64,000 nucleotides of DNA from Pontibacter diazotrophicus (GTDB lineage: Bacteria; Bacteroidota; Bacteroidia; Cytophagales; Hymenobacteraceae). The DNA is taken from NCBI RefSeq assembly GCF_003367245.1, contig NZ_QRGR01000024.1, forward strand, positions 1 through 64,000, given 5' to 3'. Positions 53,394-62,013 of the stretch are shown here, piece by piece. The position numbers and the translations under genes were made by a program. Each line of letters starts with the position of its first letter. The stretch's first letter is position 1. Under the pieces are notes generated by a model. That model was given only the letters and a program-made list of their open reading frames with translations. It ran no database searches and had not been told where the DNA came from.

Positions 53394-55199
53394 TTAGTCC
53401 GATGCTCTTGACATACGGTTACGCTCGTTCTCGTCGAGGTAAATCTTGCGCATGCGGATGCTCTTCGGTGTTACCTCCAGGTACTCATCCTTCTGGATGT
53501 ATTCCATGGCTTCTTCCAGAGAGAAGTTCTTGGCAGGAGCGATTTTCACGTTATTGTCAGAACCGGAAGCACGCATGTTTGTCAGCTTCTTCCCTTTCTG
53601 AATGTTCACTGTAATATCGTTCTGGCGGCTGTGTTCTCCGATTACCTGGCCCATGTATACATCAACGCCCGGGTCAACGAAGAAGAAACCACGGTCCTGA
53701 AGCTTATCAATTGAATAAGCAGTACCAGGGCCTGTCTCCATCGAGATGATAGAACCGTTGTTACGGCCAGGGATAGTGCCTTTAAAAGGCTCGTACTGCA
53801 GGAAGCGGTGGTTCATGATAGCCTCACCAGCAGTGGCAGTCAGCACGTTGTTACGCAAGCCAATCAGGCCACGGGCCGGAATGTTAAATTCAAGGTGCTG
53901 CAGGTCGCCTTTCGGCTCCATAATCGTCAGTTCACCTTTGCGCTGCGTTACCAGTTCTATCACCTTTCCGGCAGTTTCTTCCGGCACGTCCACTACCATG
54001 TGCTCAATCGGCTCATGACGGACACCGTCTATTTCCTTAAAAATTACCTGTGGCTGACCTACCTGCAACTCGTATCCTTCACGGCGCATTGTTTCAATCA
54101 GTACAGACAAGTGCAGAATACCGCGGCCGAATACCAGGAAAGTATCTTCACGATCTGTCTCCTGCACACGCAGGGCCAGGTTTTTCTCAGTCTCTTTGAA
54201 CAGGCGGTCACGCAGGTGGCGTGATGTCACGAATTTACCCTCTTTACCGAAGAAAGGAGAGTTGTTGATCGTGAAGAGCATGTTCATGGTCGGCTCATCT
54301 ATAGAGATGCGCTTCAAAGGCTCCGGGTTGGTAGCATCAGCAATGGTGTCGCCAATGTCAAATCCTTCAATACCGGTTACCGCGCAAATTTCGCCGGCTG
54401 TAACCTCCTGAACACTTTTTCTGCCGAGTCCTTCAAATATCTGGATCTCGCCGATTTTACCTTTTTTGATGGTCCCGTCTGCTTTGCACAAGCTGATTGG
54501 CATGCCTTCTTTCAGGGTACCACGGTGCACACGCCCGATAGCAATACGCCCAACAAAAGAAGAATAGTCAAGCGATGTGATTTGCATCTGCGGAGTTCCT
54601 TCCAGATATGGAGCCGGAGGAATTACGTCAATGATAGCGTCCAGTAATGGTGTGATGTTATCCGTTGGCTGCGTCCAGTCAGTGCTCATCCAACCTTGCT
54701 TGGAAGAACCGTAAAGCGTCACGAAGTCTAACTGGTCTTCAGAAGCATCTAGGTTAAACATCAGGTCAAACACCTGCTCGTGCACCTCATCCGGGCGGCA
54801 GTTTTCTTTGTCTACTTTGTTCACCACCACAATTGGCTTCAGACCAAGTTGGATGGCTTTGCCCAACACAAATCGTGTCTGTGGCATGGCTCCTTCAAAG
54901 GCATCTACCAGCAGCAGTACCCCGTCAGCCATTTTCAGCACACGCTCTACCTCACCACCGAAGTCGGCGTGACCAGGTGTGTCGATGATGTTGATTTTAA
55001 CGTCTTTGTAACGAACCGATACGTTCTTTGAAACGATTGTGATGCCGCGCTCGCGCTCCAGGTCGTTATTGTCCAGAATAAGGTCATCAAAGTGCTGGTG
55101 CTCAGCAAAAAGCTTAGAAGCGTGGATGATTTTGTCCACGAGCGTTGTTTTGCCGTGGTCTACGTGTGCGATAATCGCAATATTTCGAATGTTCTGCAT
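53394..55199 (-). CDS. typA: translational GTPase TypA/BipA
   Basis: A 601-residue ribosome-associated GTPase used in ribosome assembly and stress or cold adaptation. Motifs: G1 AHVDHGKTT (residues 10-18), G2 around ERERGITI, G3 DTPGHADFGGEV, G4 NKVD in VVVNKVDKENCRPDEV and G5 SSKQG. The C-terminal half has the elongation-factor domains and the BipA-specific C-terminal domain (QKGKKLTNMRASGSDNNVKIAP). It is divergent from msrB. Confidence 0.96.
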   Translation of the reverse strand: MQNIRNIAIIAHVDHGKTTLVDKIIHASKLFAEHQHFDDLILDNNDLERERGITIVSKNVSVRYKDVKINIIDTPGHADFGGEVERVLKMADGVLLLVDAFEGAMPQTRFVLGKAIQLGLKPIVVVNKVDKENCRPDEVHEQVFDLMFNLDASEDQLDFVTLYGSSKQGWMSTDWTQPTDNITPLLDAIIDVIPPAPYLEGTPQMQITSLDYSSFVGRIAIGRVHRGTLKEGMPISLCKADGTIKKGKIGEIQIFEGLGRKSVQEVTAGEICAVTGIEGFDIGDTIADATNPEPLKRISIDEPTMNMLFTINNSPFFGKEGKFVTSRHLRDRLFKETEKNLALRVQETDREDTFLVFGRGILHLSVLIETMRREGYELQVGQPQVIFKEIDGVRHEPIEHMVVDVPEETAGKVIELVTQRKGELTIMEPKGDLQHLEFNIPARGLIGLRNNVLTATAGEAIMNHRFLQYEPFKGTIPGRNNGSIISMETGPGTAYSIDKLQDRGFFFVDPGVDVYMGQVIGEHSRQNDITVNIQKGKKLTNMRASGSDNNVKIAPAKNFSLEEAMEYIQKDEYLEVTPKSIRMRKIYLDENERNRMSRASD

Positions 55200-55207
55200 T
55201 TAATTGG

Positions 55208-55307
55208 TTTTTCGAGCCGCAAAATTACTAAAAAGCGTTCATACTTTTAGTATGCTGCTCGAAATAAACATGTTATGTATGTAAATAAATTCCCGCGGCT
55301 CGAAAAA
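55208..55307. promoter_or_regulatory. 13-bp inverted repeat spanning the typA promoter region
   Basis: TTTTTCGAGCCGC (55208-55220) and GCGGCTCGAAAAA (55295-55307) are perfect reverse complements, with 74 bases between them. The left arm touches the candidate -7 box of typA (55220-55227, TAATTTTG on the minus strand). It could be an operator or an alternative RNA stem in the divergent typA/msrB region. Confidence 0.4.
55220..55227 (-). promoter_or_regulatory. Bacteroidota -7 promoter box for typA
   Basis: TAATTTTG on the minus strand matches TAnnTTTG, giving a predicted start near 55213 and a leader of about 14 bases before the ATG at 55199. Confidence 0.5.
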
Positions 55308-55414
55308 GCAGCGCTTAAGAGGCAAACATTATAGGCTTGCAGTTTGTTTCTTAAGCTGTTACAAATCAAAGAAGGCAAAAAGCCGTTCGTGCGTTTATCC
55401 CGTATCATATACTT

Positions 55415-55966
55415 ATGAAGACCCTATATTATTTAATTTTATTTACCGGCGTTCTTAACCTTGGCGCCTGTGCGCAGCAGGAAAACACCACCGAACGTGC
55501 ACTTACAACAGCTACCGCCGGTAATAACCCATTACCAGACGAAGTGGTGAGAGAACTGAATGAGCAGGCGCTCGGAGACACTGTGGTGAAAACAGAGGCA
55601 GAGTGGCGGAAGGAATTAACTACCGAAGAATACTTCGTGCTGCGGCAGGAGGGGACTGAACGGGCGTTTGACAATGAGTATGACGCCAACAAAAGGAGAG
55701 GTGTTTATGCCTGCGCCGCCTGTGGTAACCCTATGTTTACATCCGAGACAAAGTTTGATTCAGGCACCGGCTGGCCAAGCTTTTATGCACCCATATCAGA
55801 GAAGAGAGTAAAGGAAGTAGACGAAAGAGCCATGGGCATGGTGCGAACAGAAGTAGAATGCGCCCGGTGCGGTTCCCATATTGGCCATGTTTTTCCTGAC
55901 GGCCCCAAGCCAACCGGCCTGCGTTACTGCCTAAATTCTGTGGCCCTCGATTTTGATGAAAGATAA
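55415..55966 (+). CDS. msrB: peptide-methionine (R)-S-oxide reductase MsrB, lipoprotein
   Basis: A 183-residue lipoprotein; lipobox LGAC ends at C19. The MsrB domain follows (about 63-180), with structural zinc from C100, C103, C149 and C152 and the catalytic C172 in GLRYCLNS (the family usually has RYCIN/S). It repairs oxidised methionine in the periplasm or at the outer membrane. The lipid anchor, rather than a cytoplasmic form, is the unusual point. It is divergent from typA. Confidence 0.93.
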   Translation: MKTLYYLILFTGVLNLGACAQQENTTERALTTATAGNNPLPDEVVRELNEQALGDTVVKTEAEWRKELTTEEYFVLRQEGTERAFDNEYDANKRRGVYACAACGNPMFTSETKFDSGTGWPSFYAPISEKRVKEVDERAMGMVRTEVECARCGSHIGHVFPDGPKPTGLRYCLNSVALDFDER

Positions 55967-56101
55967 ATAAACCACATTCAGTATTTCTGTGTTCTGATTT
56001 TTGTTGCCGGACAGGTAAAGGCTTGTTCGGCAATATTTGTTTTATTGTAGGGCGATTTGCCTTTACTTCGCTTTTTGAAACCTGACTTAATAGCATACCT
56101 C

Positions 56102-56878
56102 ATGAATAACCGTATAGAGGCGCTGCAGCAAGCGCTAAAAGAGCACAGGCAGCGCCTGCTGCGCCACAACGTGTACCAGTCGCTAGAGACCCTCGACGAC
56201 CTGAAGCTTTTTATGGAGCACCATGTATTCGCCGTTTGGGATTTTATGAGCCTGCTGAAGGCCCTGCAACGCGACCTGACCTGTGTGACGCTGCCCTGGG
56301 TGCCGAAAGGTAGCCCCAGTACCCGCCGCCTGATAAACGAGATTGTGCTGGAAGAGGAAACAGACGTGGACCAGGAAGGCAAGCCAGTGAGCCATTTCGA
56401 ACTGTACCTGCGCGCTATGGACGAAGCCGGTGCCGACAAAAGTTTGATAGAGCAGCTGCTGCAAAGCATCAGCGAGGGCAAGAGTGTGAACAATGCCCTG
56501 GACCATATCCGGATTGATGCGAATGTCAAGTTCTTTGTGCGCAACACATTCAGCGTGATTAACTCTGAGAAACCACATGTTGTGGCAGCTGCCTTTACCT
56601 TTGGCAGAGAAGACCTGATACCAGACATGTTCCGAAACCTGATTGAAGACCTGAACAAGCGTTTCCCCGGCAAACTCGAAACATTTATCTACTACCTCGA
56701 CCGGCACGTGCAACTGGATGAGGAGGTGCATACACCCCTTGCCCTGCAGATGGTAGCAGAGCTTTGTGAGGATGACGATGAGAAATGGCAGGAGGCATTG
56801 GAGGTTTCCCAGGCATGTATTGAGCAGCGCATAGAACTCTGGAACGGCATCCGCAATTTGCTGCCTTCAGAGGCGTAG
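56102..56878 (+). CDS. DUF3050 (heme-oxygenase-like fold) protein
   Basis: About 258 residues from the ATG at 56102; the open frame begins 45 bases earlier. DUF3050 belongs to the heme-oxygenase-like clan. Helical metal-ligand-like positions are seen in FMEHHVFAVWDFMSLL (E39, H40, D47), EIVLEEETD (about 80-88) and the late EEVHTPLAL. This suggests a mononuclear or dinuclear iron enzyme of unknown substrate. No signal peptide. Single gene. Confidence 0.85.
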   Translation: MNNRIEALQQALKEHRQRLLRHNVYQSLETLDDLKLFMEHHVFAVWDFMSLLKALQRDLTCVTLPWVPKGSPSTRRLINEIVLEEETDVDQEGKPVSHFELYLRAMDEAGADKSLIEQLLQSISEGKSVNNALDHIRIDANVKFFVRNTFSVINSEKPHVVAAAFTFGREDLIPDMFRNLIEDLNKRFPGKLETFIYYLDRHVQLDEEVHTPLALQMVAELCEDDDEKWQEALEVSQACIEQRIELWNGIRNLLPSEA

Positions 56879-56893
56879 GGTTGGCTGTTACAT

Positions 56894-57001
56894 TGCTGAA
56901 TGGTTAAATTGTTGGATCCGTGGCGTTGATACAGCTGTTATCTACAAATCAAACATATAACCATTTAACAATTTAGCCATGTAGCAATTTGGCAATTCAA
57001 C
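56894..57001. repeat. imperfect inverted repeat of TTTAACCATT/AATGGTTAAA type
   Basis: GAATGGTTAAATTGTTGG and, about 60 bases later, TAACAATTTAGCCATG are near reverse complements, followed by more units like GTAGCAATTTGGCAATTCAAC. A related string occurs at the window's right end (63957-64000). It looks like a dispersed AT-rich repeat or a hairpin between genes. Confidence 0.45.
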
Positions 57002-57067
57002 AAGCAACAACTAACAATCCGTCACCGCCTGCCGTATCTTTTAACGTAACAACTAAAAGATAGCATA

Positions 57068-57334
57068 ATGGCAGAATTACATTCAGAAGCTGAAAACATA
57101 GAAAATACCGCGCAATGTATCATAGAAGCCTTTAAGGCGATGGATGTCCGGGAGGGCAATGTGCTGCCTTACCAGCAATTGTACCCTTTCCTGCAGGAGC
57201 GCTACCCACATTACAAAGATGTGCAGAAGGAAGCAGAGCATCATCTCACTAAAGAAGGCTTTGTCAACCCCGCTCCAGATGGCCTGATGCTGACTCAGGT
57301 AGGTCATCAGCATGTGTATGGCGATAAGGCCTAG
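57068..57334 (+). CDS. small hypothetical protein, possibly winged-helix-like
   Basis: An 88-residue soluble protein, helix-rich in the first half (ENIENTAQCIIEAFKAMDV) with a beta-hairpin-like end (GFVNPAPDGLMLTQVGHQHVYG). The arrangement helix, helix, strand, strand recalls a small winged helix but no DNA-binding sequence can be confirmed. The ATG at 57068 is preceded by TATCTTTT, a near-consensus -7 box. Single gene. Confidence 0.6.
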   Translation: MAELHSEAENIENTAQCIIEAFKAMDVREGNVLPYQQLYPFLQERYPHYKDVQKEAEHHLTKEGFVNPAPDGLMLTQVGHQHVYGDKA

Positions 57335-57755
57335 CGTAAAAAGGGCATCGATAGCAACATTCACACCACAGAGGCAGAGGCTATAGCTTCTGCCTTTTTA
57401 CATAGATAATGTTGATAGCCTTTAGTTAGCTTTTAGTCCCGGCGGGAATCCCGGTTCATAGCCTTAAGGTCCGCAGGAATCCTAGCTCCAGCGGAGCGAC
57501 CTGTTAAGGGTATATTTACAGGTAGCTCCGCTGGAGCTAAATAATAGTGGGATAACAGTGTATCCCGCTGAGAATTTTTGGAAACATCTATACCTGGGAA
57601 AATATCAGTTCATCAACAAAGAGGATTTATTCCTCCTTTTAATAAACCAGTTATTATAAATACCCCTTCTAAAACTCCAGACTACATTTTTCATCCGTAT
57701 ACAAGTATAAGAGCTCCGGAACGAGCGGAGCAAGTACAATAAGCGTGAAAGGAAA
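57335..57755. other. gene-free region with palindromic repeats (421 bp)
   Basis: Between two same-direction small genes. It holds a 57-base stem-loop (57483-57539), outer GGGA/TCCC-type stems around it, and no convincing gene or RNA. Its last 100 bases probably contain the promoter of the lipoprotein gene at 57756. Confidence 0.5.
57483..57539. repeat. REP-like palindrome (GCTCCAGCGGAGC type)
   Basis: The left arm 57483-57504 (TAGCTCCAGCGGAGCGACCTGT) was split here for reading: its first half TAGCTCCAGCG and second half GAGCGACCTGT pair with the right arm 57518-57539 with one mismatch in 22. It is a clean stem with a 13-base loop, and GCTCCAGCGGAGC is itself a small palindrome. Such units are dispersed in Bacteroidota genomes. 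Confidence 0.65.
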
Positions 57756-58097
57756 ATGGATAGATATATTTTTTATTTGATTGGATTAATGTTCATCGGT
57801 GCAGGTGGCTGTACTTCGCTTTCGGAGGGGCAGGAGAACCTGCCGCCCGATGTCGAATTGAGGAAGCGGGTAACACTGCGTCCTACCCCCGTAGGCACGC
57901 TGGGAAGACAAATGGGTGGAGTGGCCAGTGAAATCAACCGAAAGAGAAACATTGAAGAATTTGACAGAAACGGCCCCGCCATGACACCCAATGCGCTGCG
58001 CCCCCGCCAACTGCCATTTGCCCCCATTGATTCAACAAGGCATAATATCTACTGGCCCGTCAGGCCCGTTATAAGACCAATCCGGGTAAATCAGTAA
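57756..58097 (+). CDS. small lipoprotein of unknown function
   Basis: A 113-residue predicted lipoprotein with lipobox GAGGC ending at C19. The mature part is proline- and arginine-rich and probably disordered (LRKRVTLRPTPVGTLGRQMGG, RPRQLPFAPIDST, YWPVRPVIRPIRVNQ). No fold or family recognised. It ends in a strong terminator shared with the convergent gene at 58172. Confidence 0.65.
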   Translation: MDRYIFYLIGLMFIGAGGCTSLSEGQENLPPDVELRKRVTLRPTPVGTLGRQMGGVASEINRKRNIEEFDRNGPAMTPNALRPRQLPFAPIDSTRHNIYWPVRPVIRPIRVNQ

Positions 58098-58107
58098 ATA
58101 TGTAAAA

Positions 58108-58154
58108 AAGCACAGAGGCCTCCGCTTTATCTAAAAGCGGAGGCCTCTGTGCTT
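58108..58154. terminator. long perfect palindromic bidirectional terminator
   Basis: The arms 58108-58128 and 58134-58154 are perfect over 21 bases (core GCACAGAGGCCTCCGC) with a 5-base loop ATCTA. An A-run lies on the left. It separates the lipoprotein gene ending at 58097 and the convergent gene ending at 58172. Confidence 0.92.
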
Positions 58155-58171
58155 CTCAGTAGCTAACAGGT

Positions 58172-58390
58172 TTAACTCTTTTCTTCTGCGTCGTCTGCCT
58201 CTTCATCTTCGCCCAGATACAACTCATCTGGCTCCAGGTTCACGTAAACTTCATTCTCCGGAGGAGTGTTTTCAGATTCACGGTCTACTTGTTTGGGTGC
58301 AGGGTTCTCAGACAGCTCATTCTCATGGTCCTTCTTTCCAAGGTTTTCTCCGTCGTCTCTTCTCGTTTTCTGACTATCGTTATGTCTCAT
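58172..58390 (-). CDS. small acidic, disordered protein
   Basis: A 72-residue product rich in E, D, N and K, with almost no hydrophobic core (MRHNDSQKTRRDDGENLGKK at the start and EDEEADDAEEKS at the end). A short YVNLEPDELYLGE segment near the end may be a binding motif. It ends at a long palindromic terminator. It belongs with the other small disordered proteins in the window. Function unknown. Confidence 0.6.
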   Translation of the reverse strand: MRHNDSQKTRRDDGENLGKKDHENELSENPAPKQVDRESENTPPENEVYVNLEPDELYLGEDEEADDAEEKS

Positions 58391-58505
58391 ATTTGAAAAT
58401 ACTTTAGGTGATGCCTTTTCTTACGGAAAAATGCCCTGCAGGTCAGGCATTGTCGCAGATTTTGGCTTTTGCACCCTGTTGGCAGTGCAATACGTTCTCT
58501 ATTTG

Positions 58506-58513
58506 TATATTTG
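58506..58513 (+). promoter_or_regulatory. Bacteroidota -7 promoter box for metG
   Basis: TATATTTG fits TAnnTTTG, with TTG about 24 bases upstream (58479-58481). It lies inside the first 60 bases of the long open frame, which is why the downstream ATG at 58529 is the start of metG. Confidence 0.6.
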
Positions 58514-58528
58514 TATTTTAAACGAGAC

Positions 58529-60568
58529 ATGACAACTACTCCAAAACGATATACCGTTACGGCGGCATTGCCGTATGCCAATGGCCCCGTGCACATTGGC
58601 CACCTGGCAGGCGTGTACCTGCCTGCTGATATATATGTGCGCTATCTGCGCTCCCAGGAGCGAGATGTGAAATTTGTGTGCGGCTCTGATGAGCATGGCG
58701 TGCCGATTACCATCCGCGCCAAGAAAGAAGGCATCACGCCGCAGCAGGCCGTAGACAAGTACCATGAGCTGATCAAGAAGTCTTTCGAGGATTTTAATGT
58801 CTCTTTCGATATCTACCACCGCACCTCTTCAGACGTGCACGCAGAAACTGCTGCCGGATTTTTTAAGAAGCTGTACGAAGAAGGCAAATTCATAGAGCAG
58901 ACCACGCAGCAGTATTATGACGAAGGGGCACAGCAGTTCCTGGCCGACCGTTACATCGTGGGCACCTGCCCTAAGTGTGGCAACGAGAATGCCTACGGCG
59001 ACCAGTGTGAGAGCTGCGGTACTTCGCTTAACGCCACAGACCTGATTAACCCTAAGAGCACGCTGAGCGGCTTAAAGCCTGTGATGCGCGAAACAAAGCA
59101 CTGGTACCTGCCCCTGAACGAGTATGAGGCATGGCTGCGCGAGTGGATTGTGGAAGGACACAAGCAGGACTGGAAGCCAAATGTGTACGGGCAGTGTAAA
59201 AGCTGGATTGACCAAGGGCTGCAGCCGCGCGCCGTAACCCGCGACCTGGACTGGGGCGTGCCGGTGCCAATAGAAGGCGCCGAAGGTAAAGTGCTGTACG
59301 TGTGGTTTGATGCCCCCATCGGCTACATCTCTGCCACCAAAGCCCTGACGGATGATTGGGAAAAATACTGGAAGGACGAGGAGTCGAAGCTGGTGCACTT
59401 TATCGGAAAAGATAACATTGTATTCCACTGCATCATTTTCCCGAGCATGCTGAAAGCGCATGGAGACTATGTGCTGCCGGATAACGTGCCTGCCAACGAG
59501 TTCCTGAACCTGGAGGGAGATAAAATCTCCACCTCCCGCAACTGGGCCGTATGGCTGCACGAGTACCTACAGGATTTTCAAGGCAAAGGCGATGTGCTGC
59601 GCTATGTGCTGGCCGCCAATGCGCCGGAGACAAAAGACAACGATTTCACGTGGAAAGACTTCCAGGCCCGCAATAACAATGAGCTGTTGGCCATATTGGG
59701 TAACTTCATCAATCGTGCGGTGGTGCTCACGCAGAAGTATTATGAGGGTGCGGTGCCTGCCCGTGGCGAACTGCAGGACTTTGATTCCGAGACCTTGGAG
59801 CAACTGGCAAAATATCCCGGCATTATAGCGGATTTGATAGAGCGCTACCGTTTTAGGGAGGCATTGAGCGAACTCATGAACCTGGCCCGCCTTGGCAATA
59901 AGTACCTGGCGGACACAGAGCCTTGGAAATTGATTAAGACGGATGCTGAGCGTGTGAAAACCATCATGAACATTGCGCTACAGATATCTGCCAGCCTTAA
60001 CATTCTGATGGAGCCGTTCCTGCCAACCTCAGCTGCTAAACTGAGCGATATGCTGAACAAGGCAGTTGGAAAGTGGGCTGATGCCGGTGCAGCAGACCTT
60101 CTGGAGGTTGGCCATACCATTGGCACGCCGGAACTGCTGTTCGAGAAAGTAGAAGACGCCGCTGTGGATGCGCAGGTGCAGAAACTGCTCGATACGAAGA
60201 AAGCGAACGAGGTAGCCAATGCCGTGGCTGAGCCAGCTAAAGAGGACATTACCTTCGAAGACTTCACAAAGATGGATATCCGCATCGGCACGATACTGGA
60301 GGCAGAGAAAGTAGCCAAAACCAAAAAGCTCCTGAAGCTGAAGATAGATACAGGTATTGACCAGCGTACCGTGGTAAGCGGTATTGCTGAGTTTTATAAT
60401 CCAAAAGACATCATCGGGCAGCAGGTAAGCATACTGGTGAACCTGGCGCCGCGCGACATCAAGGGTATTACCAGCCAGGGCATGATCCTGATGGCTGAGA
60501 ACGCCGACGGTTCTCTGGCCTTTGTGCAGCCATCGAAGCCACTTAAGAACGGGAGCGGCGTGAGCTAA
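58529..60568 (+). CDS. metG: methionyl-tRNA synthetase
   Basis: A 679-residue enzyme from the ATG at 58529 (MTTTPKRYTVTAALPYANG); the open frame starts 60 bases earlier but the promoter box is inside that part. Motifs: HIGH (H22-H25), zinc-binding C147, C150, C160, C163 (in CPKCGNENAYGDQCESCGT), and the KMSKS variant KISTS (332-336). The C-terminal part (about 560-679) is the Trbp111/EMAP-II-type tRNA-binding domain (MDIRIGTILEAEKVAK). It charges tRNA-Met in the cytoplasm. A strong terminator follows. Confidence 0.97.
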   Translation: MTTTPKRYTVTAALPYANGPVHIGHLAGVYLPADIYVRYLRSQERDVKFVCGSDEHGVPITIRAKKEGITPQQAVDKYHELIKKSFEDFNVSFDIYHRTSSDVHAETAAGFFKKLYEEGKFIEQTTQQYYDEGAQQFLADRYIVGTCPKCGNENAYGDQCESCGTSLNATDLINPKSTLSGLKPVMRETKHWYLPLNEYEAWLREWIVEGHKQDWKPNVYGQCKSWIDQGLQPRAVTRDLDWGVPVPIEGAEGKVLYVWFDAPIGYISATKALTDDWEKYWKDEESKLVHFIGKDNIVFHCIIFPSMLKAHGDYVLPDNVPANEFLNLEGDKISTSRNWAVWLHEYLQDFQGKGDVLRYVLAANAPETKDNDFTWKDFQARNNNELLAILGNFINRAVVLTQKYYEGAVPARGELQDFDSETLEQLAKYPGIIADLIERYRFREALSELMNLARLGNKYLADTEPWKLIKTDAERVKTIMNIALQISASLNILMEPFLPTSAAKLSDMLNKAVGKWADAGAADLLEVGHTIGTPELLFEKVEDAAVDAQVQKLLDTKKANEVANAVAEPAKEDITFEDFTKMDIRIGTILEAEKVAKTKKLLKLKIDTGIDQRTVVSGIAEFYNPKDIIGQQVSILVNLAPRDIKGITSQGMILMAENADGSLAFVQPSKPLKNGSGVS

Positions 60569-60596
60569 GCGCTGCTGAAGAGAAAGCAGTTATCAG

Positions 60597-60624
60597 ACCT
60601 CCAGGATTAAAAAGTTCTGGAGGT
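60597..60624 (+). terminator. terminator after metG
   Basis: ACCTCCAGGA (60597-60606) pairs with TTCTGGAGGT (60615-60624), one G-T pair, then a T-run. It lies between metG and the convergent MFS gene. Confidence 0.9.
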
Positions 60625-60629
60625 TTTTT

Positions 60630-61901
60630 TTATACAGCAGGCACCACCTTTTCCAACTCTGGAATGGCAGTTTGCTGAACAGATTTTTGCTTTTCCATCT
60701 GTTGTACCACAATGTACAATCCACCCGCCGTAATCACTGACAGACCACCGGTTGCCCACCAAAGGGTAGTAAACCCATACAGGGAGGCGATAGTGGTACC
60801 AAGATAAGGCGCTATTACCAATGGTGCCGTATAGGCAATCGTGAACAAGCCCATATAAGCACCCCGGTTGTGGATGCCGGAGCGTTCGGCGGTAAGGGTT
60901 GACATAAGCGGCATTGCCAGAATCTCTGAGAGGCTGAAAAGCAGCATCGCGATCACCAGTACACTTGTGTGCTGCACCATGTTAAAGAGGATAAAGGAAA
61001 TACCCAATAGCAGCACGCCTGCTATTATCATCACTGCCTTTTTCACATACTTAGCCAGCAGGTAGATCAATACCATTTCCACAGATAGCACCACCAGGCC
61101 GTTAAAGGACATTAAGAAGCCGATATGCTCCTCCGAAAGTTGGTACGCCTGCTTGTAATAAAGGGGAAGGGTGGAAAACAACTGGTAAAAGATAGAGGCA
61201 AAACAACAGCACAGCAGCACGAAAAGCAAAAAAGTTATATCTCTGTAGGGGGATGGTGCTGCTGCCGGAAAGGGCTGTTTCTGTTGTTGCGCTAGCTTCG
61301 GCGCAGGGGGGGCACCTTGTATGCCAAGAAAGTACCAAAAGAAGAAGATGCCAGCAAGTATACCCGTTATGCCATTCGCTATAAAAATCCATTTAAATGA
61401 AACCGCTGCCAGCACACCTCCCAAAGCCGTGCCTACTATGAACCCTACATTTACGGACATGCGGTTGAGTGAAAAAGCGCGTGTCATTGTTTCGGTAGTG
61501 GCGAAATGGGCAACAGCAGCAGCGTTTGCGGGGCGGAGGGTGTCGTTCACCAGGCTTAGTATAAATACACCAGCTGCCACGTATTCAAATTGCTGTAGCT
61601 GCAGGATGAGAAAGTACAGGCAGCCCCCGGCCACCTGGCTGATAAGTTGAACGCGAAAGTGCCCGAACTTATCAGTGAGCCAACCACCCAGAAAAGAGGC
61701 GCACACAGAGCCCAACCCATAGATGCTCAGAATGAAACCCGCCTGGCTCAGGTTATAATGTAGTACTTCCGTTACATAAACCGCCAGGAAGGGCATGACC
61801 ATGGCTCCGCTTCGGTTTATCAAAACCATCACCGCAAGCATCCAGGCGGGCCTGGAAAACCCACTGTAGGCGTTTCGGAAGATTTGCATTGTAGGCATCA
61901 T
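60630..61901 (-). CDS. MFS transporter, paralog 1
   Basis: A 423-residue twelve-helix transporter. Signature loops are LINRSGAMVMPFLAVYVTEVL, GLGSVCASFLGGWLTDKFGHFRVQ (helix 2/3 loop) and NRMSVNVGFIVGTALGG (helix 5). The M at residue 5 is an alternative start. A very similar transporter is encoded just upstream, so the pair arose by duplication. The substrate is unknown; drug or metabolite efflux is most typical. Confidence 0.88.
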   Translation of the reverse strand: MMPTMQIFRNAYSGFSRPAWMLAVMVLINRSGAMVMPFLAVYVTEVLHYNLSQAGFILSIYGLGSVCASFLGGWLTDKFGHFRVQLISQVAGGCLYFLILQLQQFEYVAAGVFILSLVNDTLRPANAAAVAHFATTETMTRAFSLNRMSVNVGFIVGTALGGVLAAVSFKWIFIANGITGILAGIFFFWYFLGIQGAPPAPKLAQQQKQPFPAAAPSPYRDITFLLFVLLCCCFASIFYQLFSTLPLYYKQAYQLSEEHIGFLMSFNGLVVLSVEMVLIYLLAKYVKKAVMIIAGVLLLGISFILFNMVQHTSVLVIAMLLFSLSEILAMPLMSTLTAERSGIHNRGAYMGLFTIAYTAPLVIAPYLGTTIASLYGFTTLWWATGGLSVITAGGLYIVVQQMEKQKSVQQTAIPELEKVVPAV

Positions 61902-62013
61902 GGTGTGGAAGCAGACAGTTAACCCATTGTAAATGTAATATTTATATCTGCTTTACAAAAGATGTGTTCTCTTTAGAAGCTGTTTTCTACCAGAAACGAT
62001 AGGTGCGCAGGCC

